From a virus, in the IMG/VR virus record IMGVR_UViG_3300043436_001096, positions 1 through 36,961 of that record: a stretch of 36,961 bases of DNA, one strand, 5' to 3'. Made by a program: the position numbers and the translations under genes. Shown here piece after piece: positions 8,488-15,770 of the stretch. Position 1 is the stretch's first letter. The number at the start of each line of letters is the position of its first letter. The notes beneath the pieces were generated by a model. That model was not told the origin of the DNA. It ran no database searches and saw only the letters and a list, made by a program, of their open reading frames with translations.

Positions 8488-9142
8488 TTTCTACATCCCT
8501 ACACGCTAGTGTATGCTCATGTTTGTACTCAAATGTACCAATATGAAAGATCTGCTTTGAAAGATCTTGGTCAATATATGTTTTATGCCCATTTTGTGCG
8601 GCTCTGCGGCAAAACCATACATCTTCACCAATGTAGTCTTCCGCAGCGGGAACCCAAGGGATAGCAAACCAAGGATATTCCATAGATTTATAGACTTCGG
8701 ATTTAACAAGCATTACACCCATTCCGCAGTAGTCTACTTCAACAAGTCCAGTTGAATCGTCCTCAGTATATACCCGATTGATAAAAGTTGCATCCATATC
8801 TGGGGTATTTTTTTTCACAGCAATAGGTTCTGTAGGGAATCTGCGCTTGGCATAGTTTCCACAGACAATACCCGTATCATGGGCAAGTAATCGGATAATA
8901 GAATCCTTTGGGAATCTCATGTCGCTATCTAGCCATAGGGTATGCGTACATTCTGCTGCTATTGCATCCCTAGCCAAATCCTGACGTTGTGCTGACAATA
9001 AAGTGCCAGAGCTAGTGTAGATCACTACTTTGTGATTTGTTGTACCTACAGTAAATCCTACTAGCCTCGCTAAGTCAAAAGCAAATCCAGAGTTAACAAA
9101 ATCCCGTGTTGGAACCAAAATTCCAATGGTCTTACTATCCAT
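8477..9142 (-). CDS. GT-A fold glycosyltransferase
   Basis: 221 aa. The N-terminus (KTIGILVPTRDFVNSGFA) starts a Rossmann-like half. Residues 60-77 contain the nucleotide-sugar motif with DSD at 72-74 (LWLDSDMRFP), the metal-binding DxD of GT-A enzymes. AEDYIGEDVWFCRRA and the later HIG supply the usual acceptor-side acidic residues and histidine. The gene starts at TAATG, overlapping the stop of the 104-aa gene, and runs into the adaptor gene. Its place inside the capsid-tail block suggests it modifies a virion protein or host envelope sugars; the substrate is unknown. Confidence 0.7.
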   Translation of the reverse strand: MDSKTIGILVPTRDFVNSGFAFDLARLVGFTVGTTNHKVVIYTSSGTLLSAQRQDLARDAIAAECTHTLWLDSDMRFPKDSIIRLLAHDTGIVCGNYAKRRFPTEPIAVKKNTPDMDATFINRVYTEDDSTGLVEVDYCGMGVMLVKSEVYKSMEYPWFAIPWVPAAEDYIGEDVWFCRRAAQNGHKTYIDQDLSKQIFHIGTFEYKHEHTLACRDVENGT

Positions 9143-9456
9143 TAAACTTCTCCAGGTCTTGTGCGAAATGCACGATTATCAGGGTCATTGAGCCATCGTT
9201 TCATGTAGGCTTGATCTTCAAGCTTACCTTCTGCTTTCATTTGATAATACAAAGCCATAGGAATGGATGCAACATGATGCATATCGCCTTTCCAATTAGC
9301 CTTCTCATCAAACGAATTAAATCGTTCTTTGTTTGCTTCTACTACATTTGTAGCATCAATAATTGTCTGAATGGTTGCCTCATCTTTTTCAGCATCGTAA
9401 TGCCAAAGTTTCTGAGTCCCCATCTCTAGGTTTGTATCAAAGATTTTTGTAGTCAT
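9142..9456 (-). CDS. conserved phage protein of unknown function, 104 aa
   Basis: 104 aa, helical and charged (QKLWHYDAEKDEATIQTII, then SFDEKANWKGDMHHVASIP and AYMKRWLNDPDNRAFRTRPG). I recall it next to capsid genes in environmental phages but know no function. Its ATG directly follows the seven-T tract of a terminator hairpin and has no Shine-Dalgarno. An internal ATG at 9423 has only AGAG touching it. Expression therefore depends on terminator read-through and an unusual initiation mode, or on a leaderless transcript. Confidence 0.65.
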   Translation of the reverse strand: MTTKIFDTNLEMGTQKLWHYDAEKDEATIQTIIDATNVVEANKERFNSFDEKANWKGDMHHVASIPMALYYQMKAEGKLEDQAYMKRWLNDPDNRAFRTRPGEV

Positions 9457-9484
9457 AAAAAAAGGGTGGGTTATTAGCCCACCC
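9457..9484 (-). terminator. rho-independent terminator after the capsid gene
   Basis: On the minus strand GGGTGGG, a 7-nt loop, CCCACCC and seven T. It lies 12 nt after the major capsid stop codon, and the T-tract touches the ATG of the next gene. It probably lowers transcription below the capsid gene so that capsid protein is made in excess. Confidence 0.85.
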
Positions 9485-9496
9485 AGTTGTTTCAGA

Positions 9497-10477
9497 TTAG
9501 GTCTGAATTGTTGAGTTCAGGTCATAGACAGCGCCATGAGCCTTCTCGTTCTTGATCTTCAAGCCCCACTCACACAAGAGCATACGCTTCTCGGCATCAC
9601 CTGTCTTAGCCAGTTCAACTGTCTGGAAGGGACGCAAGAAAGCTACTGATGCGTACTCAGGATCAAGCACAAAAACATCACGCTCACGTTGGAAGCGGTT
9701 AGCAACAATGCTCACGTTACCAAAGTCGGAAACATAAATGTCTGCGGCTCCGATAATTGTGGAAGGCTTTGCGCCTGTAACATTGAAACGCTGACCAGCA
9801 ATGCCAGCCATCTTAGACAAGTTCTGCTTGTTAACAGGACCAGCCATAACGATAGATGGTGAGCCGCCTTCTGTCCACACCTTCTGAATTACGTCTTTCA
9901 GCAATGCTTCGCTGAATGAACGCAAGTTAGTAGTTGTAGCATCAGTACGAGCTGCATCAGGAATGGTTGTGTATGAAGGATCAGAACCACCAGTACCTTC
10001 GCTTGTATTGGTCTTCAAGAAGGCCAACAAAGCGCCAGATTTACGGGCAGATGACGTAGAACCAGCGGCAGCGGCTTGGTTAGCCAACATTGTGGCCTCC
10101 ATGTCGCGCTTAATTTCCGCAGATTTTTTAGCCATTTGATAGCTCAATTCTGAGCGACGACCTGCCTTGTCAACCGCTTCCAATGTACCAGCAATGATTA
10201 CATCCTTACGGCTAATCTGGGTGTAGTTGCCCAAACGAACTGTAGCTGTAACTGCTGTGAAAGAAGTGATGTCATCACCCTCGATCTGTGCATTAGTTGT
10301 GATGGCAGCAGCCAAATCATCTGTTTGCCATTCAAAGAATGTGTTGGTGACGTTTTCACGACCAACATTAGACATGAATGGTGTCTCTTCAGGAGAGATT
10401 TGATAAATGACGTTGGAAAGATCTTCCCGAACGCCCTTCGCGTCAAAGCGCGTGTACGTGTTTGTAATAGCAGCCAT
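9497..10477 (-). CDS. major capsid protein, DUF5309 / SU10-like family
   Basis: 326 aa. The N-terminus (TRFDAKGVREDLSNVIYQIS and PEETPFMSNVGRENV) and the middle (GNYTQISRKDVIIAGTLEAV, KKSAEIKRDMEATML) match the DUF5309/SU10-type major capsid family of HK97-fold proteins. Later landmarks are PSIVMAGPVNKQNLSKMA and FVLDPEYASVAFLRPFQT. It follows the scaffold gene, has a strong AAGGA site 7 nt before ATG and ends just before a strong terminator, all expected of the most abundant virion protein. No cleavable N-terminal delta domain is evident; a separate scaffold is present. Confidence 0.88.
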   Translation of the reverse strand: MAAITNTYTRFDAKGVREDLSNVIYQISPEETPFMSNVGRENVTNTFFEWQTDDLAAAITTNAQIEGDDITSFTAVTATVRLGNYTQISRKDVIIAGTLEAVDKAGRRSELSYQMAKKSAEIKRDMEATMLANQAAAAGSTSSARKSGALLAFLKTNTSEGTGGSDPSYTTIPDAARTDATTTNLRSFSEALLKDVIQKVWTEGGSPSIVMAGPVNKQNLSKMAGIAGQRFNVTGAKPSTIIGAADIYVSDFGNVSIVANRFQRERDVFVLDPEYASVAFLRPFQTVELAKTGDAEKRMLLCEWGLKIKNEKAHGAVYDLNSTIQT

Positions 10478-10486
10478 GATAGGTCC

Positions 10487-11473
10487 TTAAATAAATTTCT
10501 CGAATAGGGATGCGGCATCTCTGACGCTTCCAGTTTGTGCAAGACGCTTTTTTGCGTTATTTAAATCACTCGACTTAGAACTCACGCTACCTGCTGAACC
10601 AGGAGTGACCATCTTTGGGGCTTTTTTAATCTTTGCTTGGAATTCTGGACGCTTACTCATCATCTGGTCATATTTCCACGCTTTGTGAAGCGCCAATAAT
10701 GCCCGTGAATCCGTAATCGTATTCAGTTCCTGCTCTGAAAAGCCTAAATTCTGACCATATTCCATTAAAGCTTTGCCCTCTGCCTTGGCTTTTTCAGGAG
10801 AACTCCATTCTGGAATTTTCTCTTTCAACCGAGACACCTCGGTAGCCATGACTTGTTGCATAGTCTTTTGTAGTTCAGCTTGACGCATTTGGTTAAGACG
10901 CTCTTGCTCTGCTTGAACCGCATATCTCTGTTGTTGCCTACGCTGATGAGATGTCCATTGACGGGCATATTCAGTTGGGTCTTCAACTTCTAATCGGTTC
11001 CAATCAGGCTCTTGCGGCTCAAACTCATGCAGTTTTTGCTGTAATTGTCCTAATATCTGAGCGTATTGTTCACGCTCTCCACGTACTTGCTGAAACTCAG
11101 ACTCGACTAATTTGCGCTCTTCTGCTAGTTTCTGCGTTTTCCGTGTGTAGTCAGCTTCACGTTGGTAGCCTCGGATAAGTTCATCCTTTGGGACTTCGAT
11201 TTCTTTGCCATCAACTTTGACAACAAACTTCTCATCCCTTGGAGCTTCTTCTTCAGCTTCCTCTTCTTCGCCTTCTACTTCCTCAGAAGTTTCCTCTGCT
11301 TCGTCTTGCGGCTCCGCAGATTCCATTTCCTCAGACTCAGATTCGGGTTGCCCCTCCTCTGGTTGCGCCTCTGCACCAGTGTCAACGCCCTCTTGAGCGT
11401 CTAGCATGGAAGCAAAGCTTTGCGCTGCTTCATTTACTGTAATCGAACCGACTGCGTTTGCGTTATCGGACAT
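10487..11473 (-). CDS. capsid scaffolding protein
   Basis: 328 aa. Residues about 30-80 are extremely acidic (long runs of E with Q, S and A). Then comes EKFVVKVDGKEIEVPKDELI and YQREADYTRKTQKLAEERK, a motif typical of phage scaffold proteins. A long coiled coil rich in Q, E and R spans about 100-210, and the basic C-terminus ends AASLFEKFI, which could bind the capsid shell. It lies directly upstream of the capsid gene with a 9-nt gap. The protein should form the inner core of the prohead and leave before packaging. An AGAGG site precedes the ATG. Confidence 0.85.
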   Translation of the reverse strand: MSDNANAVGSITVNEAAQSFASMLDAQEGVDTGAEAQPEEGQPESESEEMESAEPQDEAEETSEEVEGEEEEAEEEAPRDEKFVVKVDGKEIEVPKDELIRGYQREADYTRKTQKLAEERKLVESEFQQVRGEREQYAQILGQLQQKLHEFEPQEPDWNRLEVEDPTEYARQWTSHQRRQQQRYAVQAEQERLNQMRQAELQKTMQQVMATEVSRLKEKIPEWSSPEKAKAEGKALMEYGQNLGFSEQELNTITDSRALLALHKAWKYDQMMSKRPEFQAKIKKAPKMVTPGSAGSVSSKSSDLNNAKKRLAQTGSVRDAASLFEKFI

Positions 11474-11494
11474 ATTTACCTCTTAGTTTAACAA

Positions 11495-11767
11495 TCATTT
11501 GTTCGGGGGTCTTCCCCGTCTACGCACAAGGGCAACTTCTGCCATCTTGCCTGTATCCATAACAGAGCGTAGTTTTGCTCTCAGAATATCAACTGTTGTC
11601 AGAAGCAAGTAAGCTTGCTCTCTAACTGGTCCCTCCATTAGTTTGGAAGAACGAATCTCACGATAACAGTCGTCTTCAATTCTCTTAAGCATTTCATTGA
11701 GAAGTTCATCCTCAAGAAGTAACTTAGCTCTGTCTCCTCTTGCGAGGTTAATTTCTAGATCATCCAT
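11495..11767 (-). CDS. small helical protein with C-terminal AT-hook-like motif
   Basis: 90 aa. The body is helical and charged (RAKLLLEDELLNEMLKRIED, then REQAYLLLTTVDILRAKLRS). It ends VRRRGRPPNK, which contains the RGRP core of an AT-hook with flanking basic residues. I do not recognise the family beyond recalling small proteins between portal and scaffold genes. The ATG directly follows the portal stop codon, so translation is coupled. It could be an assembly factor that contacts DNA, or the basic tail may bind the acidic scaffold. Confidence 0.6.
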   Translation of the reverse strand: MDDLEINLARGDRAKLLLEDELLNEMLKRIEDDCYREIRSSKLMEGPVREQAYLLLTTVDILRAKLRSVMDTGKMAEVALVRRRGRPPNK

Positions 11768-13921
11768 TTACATCATTGGTTGGGGCTGTTGAGGGACTTG
11801 CGTCTGATTCATTGCAGCTTGTTGACGGATTAACTCTCGGTCTGTATTCATTGCGGCATTAATCTCCGCACTTTGAATTTGTACACCATATTTCAATTCT
11901 AACTCATATCTACGCAAAATACCATCTTGTTCAACACGATCTCTTTCACGATCATCTGACATTATCATTTTTTCACGATCTAATTGCAATTCAGCAGCTT
12001 TCTTTTGAATATCAGCCTGAATAGATTGAGCCTGTACTTGAGCCAACATCTCCTCTGGAGTGGGCTTTGGCTCTGGTTGTGGGGGCAATTGGAAGTCAAC
12101 AGGTAACTGGTTAAAGTAATTCTGAGAATCCTTGATACCCGCCAACTGAAGCATCTTAGTTAATGTGTTTGTGTACTGTGGCAAAGAAACAATAGGATTG
12201 TTAGGTCCAGTTTCCTTAATCAGCATTTCCTGACGCATAGCTACCTGATTCAGAATATTAATTCTGTCTTCAATAGTTCCATCACCAACGCCTACATTAA
12301 CAATCACATCCATATTGGCATCCCAAGAACGGGGGTCAATTGGCACGAATGTATTACGCAAACGAATCATGCGCTCTTTATCTTGATTCTCAATAACGAG
12401 TTTCAAGATGCCAGTAAATAGTTTACGTAAACCAGTTTCAGCAAAGATACGGGCAATCATCTCAATATGCTGATGTGCGGCATTTACAGTCGCAGATACA
12501 GCGGCTTTGGTAGTGCTTTGCAATGCGTCTGCATCCAAGCCAGATGCGGCCTTAGAAATGCCTGTACGGGTCTGTTTAATATCATCCAAGTAGTCAAGCA
12601 TTGGGAATGCGGCTTGACCAACAAAAGGAGTTGTAAAGGGCTGAACCATGCCTGGCGCTCTCATTCGAATAACAGCACCAACTTCTGTATTCAACACATC
12701 TTCCATGTTGGCTTGTCCTTCTACGATGGCAGTGCGTGGATGGATGGACTGAGCCAAAGAGTCTAGGATGCCACGTTGGACATTGGACTTGATACGTTGA
12801 ATGTCCATGACCACATCTGCGGGACACATACCAAAAAAGGTATGGGGTTCTGGATCAGGGCAGAAGTCAGCAAACTGTCTTCCATCAACAATCTCATTGC
12901 GGATAACTTTGTTGCCAGTACCAACTGTGCAAATCCTACGCATTTCAGCAATGCCATCGCCATCAAAGTCTACCTTTAAGTAGCCTTCAATATAGAGAAC
13001 ACTCTTGCTAGATGGATCGCCATTGTTTGCAGTACTGATAACGGCAAATGGGTTACGGGCTTGATATTCTTCGTTGTTGTCAAAGTCATTACCATTACCC
13101 GCAACCTCAACCATCTCATCGTAGTCATAGCCCATAGCGACCAGATCGGAAACAGTCTTCATAGCCCTATGGCCTACAAAAGTAGCCTCATCAATGGACT
13201 TTGCTCTGCGGTCAATCAGGAATTCTTCTGGTGGTAGAGCCTCAATCTTTACCTTGCCAGATTTGATTCTGCGCTTGATCTCCACATCGTACATCATTGG
13301 AGGAGGAGTCATAATGCCTTGGGCAAGATTCTGCTCTACCATGCCAGGAATCGGATACTCACGCACCGCAGAAATCTCAATGTCTGGGTCTTGAGTCAAG
13401 AACATCATTGTCTGCTCATCAAGCATAGAGAAAGACTCTGCTTTAACTTCTACAGACTCATCCCACCAGTACTTAACAATACCGACTTTGCGTACCAAAG
13501 CATCTTTAAATGCTGAGTGTAAAATTTTAAAGCCTGGGTTATCACGCTTAAAAATAAAGTCTACATAGTCTGTAGCTTGTTCAGCAGACTGAACATCTTC
13601 TGGTCCTTGTGGGGCAAACTCAACCACACGCTCTGGGCCAAAGAAAATACGCATCAGACTTGGTAGGATGCCTTGTACAGTATCACGGACATCCATTGAA
13701 ACTACTTGTGAACGGCCTTCCTCTTCGTCACCAAAGAGTTGCCCATAGTAGTACTCAGTAGCCAACGCACGATTGCCACCAATGTCGTCATCTATGAAAG
13801 AAATTGCGTCATTAATTTCAGCAGAAATAACGCCTTGAAGTTGCTCTTCAGACATTACCTCATCTTCTTGCATCTCACCTTGCAAGGTTTCAGCCATCAA
13901 CATTGGGTTTTCTTGTTTCAT
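11768..13921 (-). CDS. portal protein, P22/SU10-like
   Basis: 717 aa, the usual length for podovirus portals. N-terminal ATEYYYGQLFGDEEEGRSQV, then SMDVRDTVQGILPSLMRIFF, are hallmarks of this family. The clip and stem region contains EVKRRIKSGKV-like and GDGIAEMRRICTVG segments, and the long C-terminal helix (about 600-700, EKMIMSDDRERDRVEQD) is Q-rich and coiled, as in barrel-forming portals. It forms the dodecameric DNA channel at one capsid vertex. The gene has an AAGGA site and heads the capsid block. No frameshift is seen. Confidence 0.9.
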   Translation of the reverse strand: MKQENPMLMAETLQGEMQEDEVMSEEQLQGVISAEINDAISFIDDDIGGNRALATEYYYGQLFGDEEEGRSQVVSMDVRDTVQGILPSLMRIFFGPERVVEFAPQGPEDVQSAEQATDYVDFIFKRDNPGFKILHSAFKDALVRKVGIVKYWWDESVEVKAESFSMLDEQTMMFLTQDPDIEISAVREYPIPGMVEQNLAQGIMTPPPMMYDVEIKRRIKSGKVKIEALPPEEFLIDRRAKSIDEATFVGHRAMKTVSDLVAMGYDYDEMVEVAGNGNDFDNNEEYQARNPFAVISTANNGDPSSKSVLYIEGYLKVDFDGDGIAEMRRICTVGTGNKVIRNEIVDGRQFADFCPDPEPHTFFGMCPADVVMDIQRIKSNVQRGILDSLAQSIHPRTAIVEGQANMEDVLNTEVGAVIRMRAPGMVQPFTTPFVGQAAFPMLDYLDDIKQTRTGISKAASGLDADALQSTTKAAVSATVNAAHQHIEMIARIFAETGLRKLFTGILKLVIENQDKERMIRLRNTFVPIDPRSWDANMDVIVNVGVGDGTIEDRINILNQVAMRQEMLIKETGPNNPIVSLPQYTNTLTKMLQLAGIKDSQNYFNQLPVDFQLPPQPEPKPTPEEMLAQVQAQSIQADIQKKAAELQLDREKMIMSDDRERDRVEQDGILRRYELELKYGVQIQSAEINAAMNTDRELIRQQAAMNQTQVPQQPQPMM

Positions 13922-13930
13922 TTTAATTCC

Positions 13931-14323
13931 TTAACGTGCGCCAATGTATGGAAGAAGTCCCTGTGATGCGCCACCATAACCTTGGAGTAATGATGGAATG
14001 CCACCAACATAATTATTTGCCATACCACCACCCATACGCATTTGAGGAGCAGACATCATTTTCTCATCTTCTTGAGTTTTGGGATTGAAGGCATACTTAT
14101 AAGCACCAGCCAGCATATCGCCAGAGGTAGAGTTTGGATTTGTGAAAGTGTTATAGGCTTGCATAGTAGGTGCAATGGCTTGATTGCCCATCCCACCAAT
14201 AGCGCTTCCTAGGCTTTCCATAGCAGAGGGAGGAGCCATGCCACCAGAGGCAACGGCTTCTGACATACCAGTTTCTGTGGCAGCAGGTAAAAAAGATTCC
14301 ATTAATGCAGCTAGGAAATTCAT
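13931..14323 (-). CDS. Gly/Met/Ala-rich small virion-associated protein
   Basis: 130 aa of low complexity: SLGSAIGGMGNQAIAPTM, then MMSAPQMRMGGGMANNYVGG and LLQGYGGASQGLLPYIGAR. There is no recognised domain. The composition resembles small ejection or internal head proteins, and the gene lies just upstream of the portal. Start ATG at 14323 directly follows the stop of the cysteine-rich gene. The function is unknown; membrane or pore interaction is a guess from composition. Confidence 0.6.
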   Translation of the reverse strand: MNFLAALMESFLPAATETGMSEAVASGGMAPPSAMESLGSAIGGMGNQAIAPTMQAYNTFTNPNSTSGDMLAGAYKYAFNPKTQEDEKMMSAPQMRMGGGMANNYVGGIPSLLQGYGGASQGLLPYIGAR

Positions 14324-14773
14324 TTAATCTTCCTCATCTTCCATGTTGTATTCGGTCTTAGCCATCATCAACATATTCTGCTGATTCTTGGTCATCTTTT
14401 TGGTGATAGGACCACCAGATAGCCATGCTGAACAGGTACGCTCACCTGCACACTTAAAGTCAAACAGTTCACAGTAGCCAAGATTAGCTGCACCCTGTAC
14501 GTCTTTGGCATAGCCATCAGTCTCTTCATCAATACCTTTAAGGATGCAGTCTAGCATCTCAGGGGTTTGGATAAAGGCAGCGCAGTTACCGCAACGCATC
14601 TCCTGAACTTCATCAATAGATACTGACCACATATCAGCAAGGTTCTGCCAGTACTCTTCATTATCTTCTTCTGGGTTGGCAGGACCATAGTCAACATTCT
14701 TGATCGCCCAATTACGATTCTTTAAGTTGAACTTAATGTCATAGGTTGCGGTTGGGCAGTTCATAGTTACCAT
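14324..14773 (-). CDS. cysteine-rich protein with HiPIP-like iron-sulfur motif
   Basis: 149 aa. After an N-terminal region (YDIKFNLKNRNWAIKNVDYG) comes a cysteine cluster: C61-x2-C64 (MRCGNCAAF), C101 (LGYCELF), C108 and C114 (AGERTCSAWLSGGP). CxxCxxF, then GYC and C(S)AW, resembles the cluster-binding pattern of high-potential iron-sulfur proteins, though the spacer between the second and third ligand is longer than usual. I recall this family in marine and freshwater phages near portal genes. A redox or structural Fe-S role is inference; zinc is an alternative. An ATG at 14764 is a possible start. Confidence 0.65.
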   Translation of the reverse strand: MVTMNCPTATYDIKFNLKNRNWAIKNVDYGPANPEEDNEEYWQNLADMWSVSIDEVQEMRCGNCAAFIQTPEMLDCILKGIDEETDGYAKDVQGAANLGYCELFDFKCAGERTCSAWLSGGPITKKMTKNQQNMLMMAKTEYNMEDEED

Positions 14774-15018
14774 TTAACCTTGTTTGCCCAGAACGCTGCA
14801 CTCATTTTGCCTTTGGCAATATTTTGAGCATGACGGGCTTTAAATGCTTCGTTTCTTTTAGATCCATCAGGACTACCAGAAACACCTTGTTGACCAAAGC
14901 GAATTAACTTCACTTCGTCACCAGACTTAGCCAATACAGCATGGCTTTTCTTTGGGTGGTTAGGAGTTTTCTTTGGCTTGTTGTAACCAGAGAACTCTTC
15001 TGAACCACGCTTAATCAT
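14767..15018 (-). CDS. DUF6321-like small basic protein
   Basis: 83 aa, strongly basic. VKLIRFGQQGVSGSPDGSK and FKARHAQNIAKGKMSAAFW match a short phage family I recall as DUF6321, usually found near portal and terminase genes. The N-terminal half (KPKKTPNHPKKSH) is Lys/Pro-rich and probably disordered. ATGA overlaps on both sides couple it to its neighbours. It may bind nucleic acid or act in assembly; no activity is known to me. Confidence 0.65.
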   Translation of the reverse strand: MIKRGSEEFSGYNKPKKTPNHPKKSHAVLAKSGDEVKLIRFGQQGVSGSPDGSKRNEAFKARHAQNIAKGKMSAAFWANKVKW

Positions 15019-15161
15019 TTCTTTTTAGCAGTCTTAGCCGCTTGCTTAAAGTCTTTAGCAGTTGGCGCACCTTTAGTGCCAGGCTTTCGCATCTTTTCTT
15101 TAGAGCCAGCTTTAATTCGTTCTTGTTTGGCATTGATATTGGCATATAAACCTTGTTTCAT
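15015..15161 (-). CDS. 48-aa conserved basic protein
   Basis: A short ORF, MKQGLYANINAKQERIKAGS followed by KEKMRKPGTKGAPTAKDFKQ and AAKTAKKK. I recall near-identical short proteins in many phage genomes beside DUF6321-like genes. It starts with ATGA overlapping the stop of the 106-aa gene and ends with ATGA overlapping the next start, the spacing typical of this genome. That spacing strongly supports it as real. It is Lys-rich with no hydrophobic span. Function unknown. Confidence 0.7.
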   Translation of the reverse strand: MKQGLYANINAKQERIKAGSKEKMRKPGTKGAPTAKDFKQAAKTAKKK

Positions 15162-15478
15162 AATAACTCCGTAACGCTAATTGTGGAAGCAGTAACTGTT
15201 GCGTCTTTAATAAGAGCAATCTTGTCACCAGAGGCCACCGCAAATATCTCGCTAGTATTTGCAGGAATCAACATACTAGTAGTAACTGTTGCAGTTGGAG
15301 CAGATCCAAACGACACATAACAATGACCTAAAGAACAAGCAACCCGAACATGGGTTGTACTTGCGGCAAATGCAGTACTGGCGGCAGTTGTATTGCCAGC
15401 AGCAATTACTTGGCTAGTTCCAATCCTAAATACATTAGGTATGGTATTTCCATTGTTATCTCTTGTTAAGAAAGCCAT
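15158..15478 (-). CDS. small beta-rich virion protein, 106 aa
   Basis: 106 aa with strand-turn patterns: NVFRIGTSQVIAAGNTTAAS, then HVRVACSLGHCYVSFGSAPT and IFAVASGDKIALIKDATVTA. It resembles small capsid decoration or head-fibre proteins, but no family is recognised with certainty. AAGGAG lies 6 nt before the ATG, the best ribosome binding site of this cluster, suggesting high expression as for a structural protein. It sits between the DUF6496-like gene and the 48-aa gene. Confidence 0.6.
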   Translation of the reverse strand: MAFLTRDNNGNTIPNVFRIGTSQVIAAGNTTAASTAFAASTTHVRVACSLGHCYVSFGSAPTATVTTSMLIPANTSEIFAVASGDKIALIKDATVTASTISVTELL

Positions 15479-15492
15479 GATTACTCCTTAAG

Positions 15493-15678
15493 TTACTTTT
15501 TACTGCGGTTAGTTGCAGTTCTACCACCACGTTTAGGCATAGAACGAGACTCGCTCATTGCGATAGCGACAGCTTGGTCACGGGATTTAACCTTGTTACC
15601 AGAGGAAGACTTGAGCTTGCCACGCTTGTATTCACCCATTACCTTGCCAATCTTTTTGGCTGCTTCATCCATTTTCAT
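15493..15678 (-). CDS. DUF6496-like small basic protein
   Basis: 61 aa. IGKVMGEYKRGKLKSSSGNK and VKSRDQAVAIAMSESRSMPK match the short DUF6496-type motif (VMxEFxxGxLKSGSGxKVxxRxQAIAIA), which is frequent in phages and bacteria. The GGAGATC site precedes the ATG. It is the first gene after the terminator that ends the terminase unit, so it may be the first gene of a separate transcript. Function unknown; the C-terminus (RGGRTATNRSKK) is basic and may bind nucleic acid. Confidence 0.65.
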   Translation of the reverse strand: MKMDEAAKKIGKVMGEYKRGKLKSSSGNKVKSRDQAVAIAMSESRSMPKRGGRTATNRSKK

Positions 15679-15721
15679 AGGGATCTCCTAAAAGGTTTGT
15701 CAATACTACCATATTGTGCTA

Positions 15722-15754
15722 ATAAAAAAAAGAGCCACTTTTTTAGGGTGGCTC
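15722..15754 (-). terminator. rho-independent terminator after terminase
   Basis: Minus strand GAGCCAC, a 9-nt loop, GTGGCTC and then eight T. It lies 16 nt after the terminase large subunit stop and separates the terminase transcript from the capsid cluster. Confidence 0.85.
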
Positions 15755-15770
15755 AAAATGGCAACGGCAA

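Noticed and set aside
11162-11404. Plus-strand ORFs opposite the scaffold acidic region
   Set aside because: They mirror Glu-rich codons of the scaffold gene (runs of F, L and S) and are a codon artefact.
15678-15721. TTGACA hexamer upstream of the DUF6496-like gene
   Set aside because: A minus-strand TTGACA is present, but a -10 at proper spacing would fall inside the ribosome binding site and gene, so it cannot drive this gene normally.
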